Shown here: piece by piece, positions 56,445 through 64,000 of the stretch
Layout: each line of letters begins with the position of its first letter
Position numbering within the stretch: position 1 is the stretch's first letter
From: Clonostachys chloroleuca
Lineage: Eukaryota; Ascomycota; Sordariomycetes; Hypocreales; Bionectriaceae
Direction: 5' to 3'
DNA length: 64,000 bases
NCBI GenBank assembly: GCA_037952775.1
Contig: JBANAY010000003.1
Coordinates: 18,972,001 to 19,036,000, forward strand
The notes under the pieces: model-generated
Databases searched by the model: none
Told to the model about the DNA's origin: nothing
What the model saw: only the letters and a program-made list of their open reading frames with translations
Program-made: the position numbers and the translations under genes

Positions 56445-59400
56445 TCAAGGGACCGCTTCCGTGTCCGATGGCTGTCTCTTCGCATCCCCCGTTTGCCCCT
56501 TCTCATCTGAAGGTTGGTCAGACGCGTCGTCGACGGCCCATTCCATGAACTGGGATGTGTTCAGGATCCGAGTTCCGACACGGCGTTTTTTACTTGTGAA
56601 GAACTGGTCCTTCTTGCCCTTCTTGTTACCGGAGATGGGCTCGCTACGTTGCGTCGTGGGTTTCTTGGCCAGTAATAGCGCCGGCGCTGGCTCGTCTGGG
56701 ATGGAGCAAGGCACGTCCCAGGCCTCGCAGAACCCAAAATACTCCCAGACGCGGTGCGGCTCCGCGTTGCCGCTCTCCATCTCCAAGGTTGCCAGGATGC
56801 CGTCGCCGTCCTCGGCGGAGGGCTGCGGCGCGTCCTGGACGTCATAGCCCCAGAACTCGTCGCCTTCCAGGGTCTGGATCTTGGCGACGCGGGCTCGTGC
56901 CTTCTCTGCGTCCTCGGTGGAGCTCATGATCATGTCTTCGAACTCTTCGTGGTCGAGGATGGCGTCGGGGAGGAGTGCCGAGAGGCCCGGGGCGGGGTTT
57001 TCGTTGGAGAAGAATTGCTGTCTCTGTGTGGCGCTGAGGGGGGTATGTTCCACATCGCTGTGGCCGAGTAGTTTGGTCCAGCTCTCATCAGGGTCGGCCT
57101 TGGATAGAGTGTTCGGGCTTTCGTCGCTGCTGTGCTGCAGTGATAGAGTCCGTCCTGGGGAGATACCATCTGGATGTTTCAGTTTGAAGGTTACTGGCTT
57201 GTTCACCCTTTGCTGATACTTGAACTCGAAATTGTCAATTCGGAGCGCTTGGTCGATAGTTTCGCCCAGCGACTGGCCTGGGACCAGGTCACCGCACTCG
57301 GATAGGATGCACTGCACCATGTCATGCCATGGGTCGTGGCCCGAGAGGTTGCGTCGAAGAGACATGTCCAGCAGCATCGCTCGGGTAAAAACCAGAGGCT
57401 GGCGAGTTCGCCAGAAAACTTTCTTGTGGCGGCCTTGGATAAGATCAGCCAGCATCAAGCGCATTTCGGAGGTTACACTCTGGTCGAGAATCGCCTGAAA
57501 TAGAACGGCCCCCAGAGTGCGCTGTCGCTTTGTCCACACAGCCATCCGGATCAGATGGTCGTAGGATTTCTCGTCAGGGATTACGCCACGTTTATTCATT
57601 TGTTGTAGCGTCCAGATGGCAAGATTCCAGTCTCGTGTGGCCTGGCAGTGCTCCAGAATACCATTAAAGAACAGAGCATCCAGGGGGCGCCCGTCATCTG
57701 GCTGTTGCTGAAGAAGGAGCTCCAGCTGAGATATTTTGAGGCCTTTTCCCATAACATGAAGGTATTCCTTCAAAATACAGCTCAAAGTCTCCTGTGTCCG
57801 CCAGTCACTGCCGTACGTGGTAGCTAGAATATCCATAAATTGTTGAATATTGACTCCTCCGGTCTTGAAGGCTAGGTGGGCTTCTCGCTGGGCAAATACG
57901 CTGCCAATACCGCGACGGGTTTCCGGGTCTTTGAACAGGCCTAGGTCGTACATTGCAGCAACTATCCGTTGTCGCTCGCTGTTTCCCTGAACGAGGCGTA
58001 GAAAGAGAAGCCAGGTGCGCGCATTGGGCCGGAAGAATCGAGACTTCATTTTGCTCAACAGCTTAAAGAAATACCTATAATCCAGGTTGGAGGCGTAGCT
58101 TTCAAGCAAGATATTGAAAAACTCAGTGTCCATGGGCAATCCCCGCTCTTCCGCGAAGGAGAGCAGACGATCAGCGTCAGCGATGTAACCACCTCGTCGT
58201 GTAAGAAAAGCCATTGACATCTTTAACGTATGTACCGTGATGAATTGAGTAGCGCTAGGGTCCATTAAGACCTTCATGATTAGTCGTGCCTTGACGGCAT
58301 TCCTATCAAGCGCACCATCGCCGATTTGTTTGATGAGATCGCTATGGAGGGTAGGGTTCAGCCTTGGTGGTAGGTGGGTATAAATGACATTTCTAATAAA
58401 GGAACTCAGTCCGTCTACCGACCAGTGGACGGGGATGAGCATATGCTCAACTCTGCGCCCCGTTGTCGGCTTCGTTGGCTCTGTGCTCAACCAGAGAGAG
58501 TCCTTTGCGTCGTCAGAATTCGTTTCATCGTCTTTGACTGAATTGTTGGTCGCCGGCCATAGCTGAGTAGTTACGTAGTCTTGGGTAGTTACGTCTCCAA
58601 GCTCAAATACCTGAACTTGCTTCGACACCTGAATCAGCTCATCAGCGACCTTAGCCAACGCCTTCCTGGGGCCTCTCAATATAACTCCCGTCGGATTGGC
58701 ACGATCGCCAGATGCTCTGAGCCGAGATGTCTGCCCTGTAGCCGAGTCTACAAATTCGAGACGGCGCTGTTCGAAGTCAAACGATACATTTTCTGGGAGA
58801 ACGAATCGCATGGTCGCTAAGTCTGCATCCGACTGTTTCGGGGTCATGTCCTTTAGGCGCTCGAGAATATGGTTCCAGTTCAGGCGTTGAAGCACGAAAT
58901 GATCCTCGGGAAGGTGCATAGCCCAGAATTTGTCCCGTGCTACAAGCTTCTTAGCAGCCAAGTGAACACTGTTGAGGTTTGCTCTTCTCGACAAGGCTGA
59001 AGGATAATTCAATGTTTGTGGCGCAAATGGAGACGCAAGCTTCTCTTGTATAAGCGGATCGTCACGCTTTATCGATTGATATATCTCCCGGTAGACGGCG
59101 TTTTTTAGGCTTGGGTCGTTCGTGGGTATAGTGTTGGTTGCAATTGCGTTGCGAACCTCGGAGAGTAGTGATGCCGGCGTGGTATCTTCGACGAGGCTTG
59201 TCGTGAGGCTCGCCATGCCCTCTTCAACTCCATCCCCGCTATTCTCGGTCTCTTGGTCGCTCATCCGCCACACAGGTTCGGTCGTCGAGGCCGCCTGAGC
59301 GCCATTGATGCTTCCACCATCGCTCGCTGGTTTCACTCCGGGAGCCTCTAGGCACGGGCTCACCTTGCCCTCCTTACCAAACGTCCCATTAGCCAACCGT

Positions 59401-59597
59401 AAGGACTCATAGCTAAAACCGAAGCGTGTAGTTTCGCTCCTTGACGCTGCATCAGACGAATATCTCAGACGCAACCCGGGCCAAACAGGATGTATCGATG
59501 CTCGCAAGGAGAGAGAACTAGAAGGCAATTGGGACAGTCCGACAGGGTGGACAAGGCGCGAACGAGCCCTGCATATGGAACTGATCCCCAAGGACAT
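56445..59597 (-). CDS. Large PPR-type mitochondrial protein
   Basis: Intact single-exon gene, 1050 aa. The N-terminus is mitochondrial presequence-like (SICRARSRLVHPVGLSQLPSSSLSLRASIHP). The central 500 residues are helical repeats of PPR type, for example PMDTEFFNILLESYASNLDYRYF and VIPDEKSYDHLIRMAVWTKR. The C-terminal 250 residues are acidic, then highly basic (KKGKKDQFFTSKKRR). Such proteins bind organellar RNA and affect processing, stability or translation of particular mitochondrial mRNAs. I cannot assign it to a named yeast or Neurospora protein. The start at 59597 gives a good targeting sequence. Confidence 0.85.
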   Translation of the reverse strand: MSLGISSICRARSRLVHPVGLSQLPSSSLSLRASIHPVWPGLRLRYSSDAASRSETTRFGFSYESLRLANGTFGKEGKVSPCLEAPGVKPASDGGSINGAQAASTTEPVWRMSDQETENSGDGVEEGMASLTTSLVEDTTPASLLSEVRNAIATNTIPTNDPSLKNAVYREIYQSIKRDDPLIQEKLASPFAPQTLNYPSALSRRANLNSVHLAAKKLVARDKFWAMHLPEDHFVLQRLNWNHILERLKDMTPKQSDADLATMRFVLPENVSFDFEQRRLEFVDSATGQTSRLRASGDRANPTGVILRGPRKALAKVADELIQVSKQVQVFELGDVTTQDYVTTQLWPATNNSVKDDETNSDDAKDSLWLSTEPTKPTTGRRVEHMLIPVHWSVDGLSSFIRNVIYTHLPPRLNPTLHSDLIKQIGDGALDRNAVKARLIMKVLMDPSATQFITVHTLKMSMAFLTRRGGYIADADRLLSFAEERGLPMDTEFFNILLESYASNLDYRYFFKLLSKMKSRFFRPNARTWLLFLRLVQGNSERQRIVAAMYDLGLFKDPETRRGIGSVFAQREAHLAFKTGGVNIQQFMDILATTYGSDWRTQETLSCILKEYLHVMGKGLKISQLELLLQQQPDDGRPLDALFFNGILEHCQATRDWNLAIWTLQQMNKRGVIPDEKSYDHLIRMAVWTKRQRTLGAVLFQAILDQSVTSEMRLMLADLIQGRHKKVFWRTRQPLVFTRAMLLDMSLRRNLSGHDPWHDMVQCILSECGDLVPGQSLGETIDQALRIDNFEFKYQQRVNKPVTFKLKHPDGISPGRTLSLQHSSDESPNTLSKADPDESWTKLLGHSDVEHTPLSATQRQQFFSNENPAPGLSALLPDAILDHEEFEDMIMSSTEDAEKARARVAKIQTLEGDEFWGYDVQDAPQPSAEDGDGILATLEMESGNAEPHRVWEYFGFCEAWDVPCSIPDEPAPALLLAKKPTTQRSEPISGNKKGKKDQFFTSKKRRVGTRILNTSQFMEWAVDDASDQPSDEKGQTGDAKRQPSDTEAVP

Positions 59598-60033
59598 TGG
59601 TCATGAGGTAATCATGGTAGTCACGGCAGGATGATGTGCGGCCGACAGGTTGTAGGTGAAATCGTTCCGCCGATAAGCGCATAGAAATCATATCAGGGCC
59701 CCGAAAATGCCTAACTTTTTCAGCGTCACGTGCCGCAGCTCCGGTCTTCCATTTCAACTTGGTACTTGGTCATCTGCGTTTCGCATGAGAAGAACAATCT
59801 GTAGTATTTCTTTTTAATGATAATAATGCAATTTTTATACTTTATTTCCTTTTCCCCATGAATAGATATAGTATGCGACGTTGTGTAGGTGCTCTGTGCG
59901 TCCAATTCCTCCGTTTGACCATCCCACTTGTACTGTCTGTTGCGCCCATTATTAAACCCCAATCAACGCTTAACCCAAGAATTATAAAAAACGTTTTAAC
60001 AAACAAAAGGAAGTTTATGATTCCATCCCGTTG
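59598..60033. other. Intergenic: PPR gene promoter and dysferlin-domain gene 3' flank
   Basis: AT-rich near 59800-60010. No gene recognised. Confidence 0.6.
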
Positions 60034-61468
60034 TTATGACGCTCTTGGCCCTGGCAAATTATCACTATTTGGGTGTGAGGGACCACTGTTGTCCAATCCC
60101 TCCCAGCCGTTTTCCCAGCCTTTCTCTTCGTCGACGGCATGTTTAGACTTTCCCTCAACTGCCATATGCTTAACATCGCTCCAGTAAGCAAGCTTCCGTA
60201 CCTCTTCATCTGCATGCTTAAGTGCAGATTTAACAGCCTCGTGGCGCTCCTTAACCTCCACGCTGTCCTTCGTTTCGAGCTCTTTCGTCGATTCGTCATA
60301 TATCTGGATGATATGGCTCAAAAGAAGTCTTCGTGAAGCCTGGAACACGAAGAGAGCCATGATCTCATGTATTCTGCCTGGTAGATCACCAAGATCCGTA
60401 GCGTTCCTCAAATAGTTTTTCGTTGCATCGAGCTTTTCGCGGTCGATCCTGGATTGGTGCAGTTTATGGATAAGGGTGTCCAAATGCTCAATGTCCGGTA
60501 TCGTCCGTCCCGATTCCCCTGAGGATACACCACTAAGGTTCGTCCTACTAGGGGTTCGGCTGCTAGACAGACTCCTCTGAGATGGGCAAGTTGTTCTATC
60601 CGATGCTGGACGTATAGTAAAATACTCCCCATTCTCCATATAAGGGTCCGCGGAAATATCTTCGGGCCTCTTTTTGGCTCGCTTCCGGGTCCATGCCCGT
60701 CGTCGCACGAACGAGTTGTACCATCGTGGACCGTGCCATGAGAATCTCTTGCTAAACGCAAATGAGTATTCCCAACCACCTTCATCAGTCCCCTCTTGGA
60801 TGTTGAGATGCCATTCTGGCCATACCCATTCCCAGGAGGGGTCAGGAACCTGTGCATTGTGGATATTGGTTGGCGAAGGCTTATGGTACATGTTTGCTGG
60901 TATGGGTCAGATGTGGCCATTCTTCACTGCAGGGGTTTGCACTCACTCCACGCCGAGGCATCAATACCTCCAAGGGCAGCGGCTGAGAACAAAGGTCGGC
61001 CACATAAGAAGCCGCCTCGCTCGTTCTCATACAGGATGTCAATGAAAGTCTCTCGTTTAACTTTTGGTTTCCTGGGCACAACATTCTTGCCCCCATGGAA
61101 TTCACCTGGCGTTGGCGCTACTAAGTGTGTCAGATAACAGATCAGAATACCGCGGGATCACGATAAGATTGATTACCTTGAACTTCAATTGAGGGCCTTA
61201 CGGCAGATTGGGGCAGCTCCTGCTCAGCCTGAAGCTCTTCCACGGGGCGCTCTTCGACCCGAGGGCTATCGCGGCTGTCGCCTTGCGTCGCGCCATCTTC
61301 AGAGCGCAAAAGGCGTGATTCCGTCGATGCTCTCTCAATCGCGGGTCCCCCGACAGACAATCCAGCAGGGGAATCGGTCTTATTGTCGTGGTCAACAAGG
61401 TCAATGTTGTGGTCAAAGTCGCCAGGCTTCAATCCCGCCGCACGCCGCGAACTCGTCACTCGAAGCAT
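60034..61468 (-). CDS. Dysferlin (DysF)-domain protein, Mug65/Spo73/peroxin-like
   Basis: Exons are 61468-61177, 61120-60947 and 60896-60034 (introns 56 and 50 nt, GT-AG), giving 442 aa. The DysFN part starts at RKPKVKRETFIDILYENERGG, runs through LCGRPLFSAAALGGIDASAW and across the second junction into YHKPSPTNIHNAQVPDPSWEW; the DysFC part is GWEYSFAFSKRFSWHGPRWY followed by NSFVRRRAWTRKR. Downstream is a helical, acidic tail. In fungi, DysF domains occur in peroxins (Pex30 family) and in Mug65/Spo73. No membrane span or Pex24-type domain is visible here, so it fits the latter better; the annotation is by domain only. The start at 61468 is the first good Met; an upstream exon cannot be excluded. 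Confidence 0.82.
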
Positions 61469-62169
61469 TTCGTGAGCCGGGATATGACCATGACGTTTCC
61501 AGCCACCGAAGCAGCTCTGGAGTGGGGCTTCGATCGACTATGGTTCAGGCAGAGGCGGTTATGAAGCTTGCATTATGAGCATGAGTTTCACATCAAAGAG
61601 GAGGAAAGTGGCTGTTAGCAATGCAGCAAACGGGGAAATCTGAGACGCCGGGATGGGAGAAAAAATAGCTGTCGCAAGACTGTCCTCCTTCCGCCTGGTC
61701 GTGGATCCCCTTTCACGGACCAAGATCACTAGACGAGCCGCCAGGGGTGACCCAAATCGCGAACCTCCTCCACTCCACTGCGAATCTGGTGTTTTCGGTT
61801 ATTATTAGCGTGCTTCTAGGTCGGAGCAATCATTCTCAATGAGCAACTTGATGATGTCATGATCGCTCATACAGGTGCTAAAGTTCCAAGATTTCACCGG
61901 CAGATCATGGCGGAATGATTATCCGGGAGCCGAGCGAAGCACTGCTACTCTTTTCTCAGGCACAACAGAGCTCCTTCAGCCACCTACCTCACTACTAGGG
62001 GTACATACCCTAGACATCATGATAGCATCAATACCTTGCGATTGAACTCTTCGAATCAGAACATGGTTACGATACCAATGGTTTGTGTATTTGAGAGCCA
62101 CAAAATTGTATCCCGCTTCCTTCCAGTCTATTCTAGCCCATTCGCTTTCTCAGCTATCCGGTCTTTCTC
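61469..62169. other. Intergenic: dysferlin-domain gene promoter and MFS 3' flank
   Basis: 0.7 kb with no gene recognised. Confidence 0.6.
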
Positions 62170-63793
62170 TCATGTGTGCTCGTCCATCTTCTCAGTCGCA
62201 AGCTCGCTAGCTCTGACCTGCTCCTCGGCTTCGATCGCAGTCGTTTTGTTATATCTGCGAGCGAAGTAGGATAGAAGCCCGGCCCACACTGCCAATCCGA
62301 TACAAGTAGCAATCATAGCCCACATTCCTCGCTAGATTGGACCTCGGTTAGCTCACATCATGAAAGTTTGAAGGGGGGTTGGGGTATGAAAGGACTACTA
62401 ACGTTAAACCAAGGAGCCATCGAGGCACCGTAAAAGAGGATACTCCACCAGGCATTCACAGCATTGCTGCCCACGTTCATGCCGGCAAGCACAACACCTC
62501 TGAAAGCGGCCTCGTCAAATCGCATAACGTCGTTGCACCAGGCAAAGAAGGTTGCTTGGCAAGCATACACAGAGCCTGCCCAGTAATACGCAGCGAACGT
62601 CACGGTTGTCGACGCATCGCTTGTTGGGTTCCGGGCCGCCACGAGCACCATGATTGAAGTGGCTATGCCTGTGATGCCAATGAAGTAGGCGACAAGATAT
62701 CTCTTGCCCCCCAGGAAATCGGTCAGCGCCGCCCAGAATAGAGTTGAGACGATACCGACGGCGGGAACACCCGTTGGGTAGTTGTTGAGCTGAGCAACTG
62801 TATACTTTTTGGTCGGGTGGCTCTGCATGTAGAGGTTGAGTAGGGCATTGGTGCTGAAGGATTCTGTCTCTCCGGCAAAGATCCAGAGAATCACAAAGCC
62901 CCACCACTTCCACGAGCTGAGGACCTTCTTGGCAAACGAGAAGGTCAAGGGCCGTTGCTCAGGAGGCGGTGGCACTCGCTCGCGAGCAAGCTGTTTCTCT
63001 TCCTCGCTGAGGTAGAAAGCCGTTGTCGTGAATGGTGTATCCGGGAAAAGGAAGAAGCCATAGATGGCGACGGGGATTGTGAGAAGACCGTCGATGATGA
63101 ATAGCCAGCGCCATCCAGCGAGCCCGTGGAGACCATTCATACTAGAATGGATTCCAGTTTGGATAAATCCACCGATAAAGGTCCCTGCCAGACCAGAAGC
63201 GGTGAAAATACCACTTCGCTTTCCCAATTCACGCTCCGTATACCATGATCCCAGGATGTAATGAGTGCCTACGAATGTAGAGGCCTCACAGATACCCTGA
63301 AAGAACCGAATCGCCATAATAGATTGTGGTGACTTTACCGAAGCAGTAACCATTGTCAACCCACCCCAGAGGACCATCATTAGCGGGAACCAAATCCTTG
63401 GCTTGATATACTGGAGTGACAAGTTGGATGGGATTTGTCCAATGACATATCTGCATATGAATTGTTCAATTTCATGGTCACAGAATGTTGGTTTATGAGC
63501 AATGGAACATACCCGACAGTAAAACATGTGAAGATTTGGTTGAGCTGGTCTCCTTGGAAGTTGAGATCGGTTTTCATGCCTGAAACATAAGCATTGTTAA
63601 TGTTGCTGCGATCAAGCTACGCCATCACGTTGTCAGCCTTTGGTAGTAATGTCCAAGAGAACCAGGAGCAGCATACATAGTTGACAAAGTAGCTCAAACA
63701 ACAAAATGTGAGGATAAAGAAGTCGATCTTTTGCACGAGGACACGCTCCCCGGGCTTGTAGTCCACGTGGAAGTAGTTTCGGAGTTTGTCCAT
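62170..63793 (-). CDS. MFS permease, allantoate/anion (Dal5) type
   Basis: Twelve-helix major-facilitator transporter of the anion:cation symporter group, which imports allantoate, ureidosuccinate, nicotinate, pantothenate and similar acids. Four exons: 63793-63677, 63616-63513, 63450-62403 and 62331-62170 (introns 60, 62 and 71 nt), giving 476 aa. Visible are the DAL5-type start MDKLRNYFHVDYKPGERVLV, LDRSNINNAYVSGM (helix 1-2 signature with DR), QIPSNLSLQYIKPR, GICEASTFVGTHYILGSWY, and GLAGWRWLFIIDG. The last exon supplies the final membrane helix (IATCIGLAVWAGLLSYF). If intron 3 is retained the protein would lose it. The substrate is not predictable. Confidence 0.92.
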
Positions 63794-64000
63794 CAAGACG
63801 ATAGGGCCTGGGATCGCCCTTGGGGAAGGGGACTGAGTGGAAAATTACTTGTTGACAGCGCGATGACTTGAGATCCTAGATGAAATCTGAAGCTCTGCTG
63901 GGATGATGGTTTGGGAGGGGGATTGGCGACGGATATTTATTCTTTTCGCACGCACAATAGGCTTGCCCGATAAAGGCAGTGGGAGTAGATTATTGAGTCA
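63794..64000. other. Upstream region of the MFS permease gene
   Basis: Promoter sequence to the window edge; no feature identified. Confidence 0.5.

Noticed and set aside
1..64000. CRISPR, phage, toxin-antitoxin or other novel defence system
   Set aside because: The window is fungal nuclear DNA with ordinary intron-containing genes; I found no repeat arrays, transposon ends or clustered accessory genes.

Overview
The window is nuclear DNA of a filamentous ascomycete (Pezizomycotina; Sordariomycetes is my best guess from the beta-tubulin tail, the PTC2 ends and the gene set, but this is inference). Genes are single or multi-exon with short GT-AG introns (about 50-140 nt, one of 357 nt), and families such as DUF3433, EFM6, CIA84, DAL5-type permease and fungal AXL2 point the same way. 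I see 24 protein genes, all of recognisable eukaryotic layout. I saw no rRNA gene, no convincing tRNA, no transposon and no CRISPR array.

Layout: 0-8.3 kb holds the 3' end of beta-tubulin, mitochondrial ribosomal protein uL6m, the 3'(2'),5'-bisphosphate nucleotidase MET22, the ATP synthase assembly factor FMC1, and a 1183-residue protein of unknown function. 10-21 kb holds a DUF3433 membrane protein, ATG7, the plasma-membrane proteolipid PMP3 and GPI11. 21.3-27.5 kb holds a SNF2 ATPase, a membrane-anchored methyltransferase and an alpha/beta hydrolase. 28.3-36.6 kb holds IMP3 and mitochondrial bS18m from one short divergent promoter, the PPR protein CIA84, an AKR7-type aldo-keto reductase and an EamA/DMT transporter. 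37.9-50.5 kb holds an unknown protein with a UIM-like helix, the Mon1 partner CCZ1, a secreted RlpA-like protein, EFM6 and AXL2. 53.2-63.8 kb holds PP2C phosphatase PTC2, a large PPR protein, a dysferlin-domain protein and a DAL5-type MFS permease.

Most genes are housekeeping genes: mitochondrial gene expression and assembly (uL6m, FMC1, bS18m, CIA84, the PPR protein), trafficking and autophagy (ATG7, CCZ1, the dysferlin-domain protein), polarity and membrane biogenesis (AXL2, GPI11, PMP3), and translation or ribosome assembly (IMP3, EFM6). I do not see an operon-like or biosynthetic cluster, nor a new defence or mobile system.

The most striking signal is technical. Five genes (uL6m, MET22, the DUF3433 gene, the EamA transporter, AXL2) each carry exactly one frame break, each sits in a homopolymer run, and in each one extra base of that run would bring the exon sum to a multiple of three. 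This looks like systematic homopolymer under-calling in the assembly rather than five pseudogenes. The best biological leads are a possible membrane-anchored MET22 isoform, a GC-AG intron in PTC2, a tandem splice acceptor at 38.5 kb, and two conserved-looking proteins without a recognised function.
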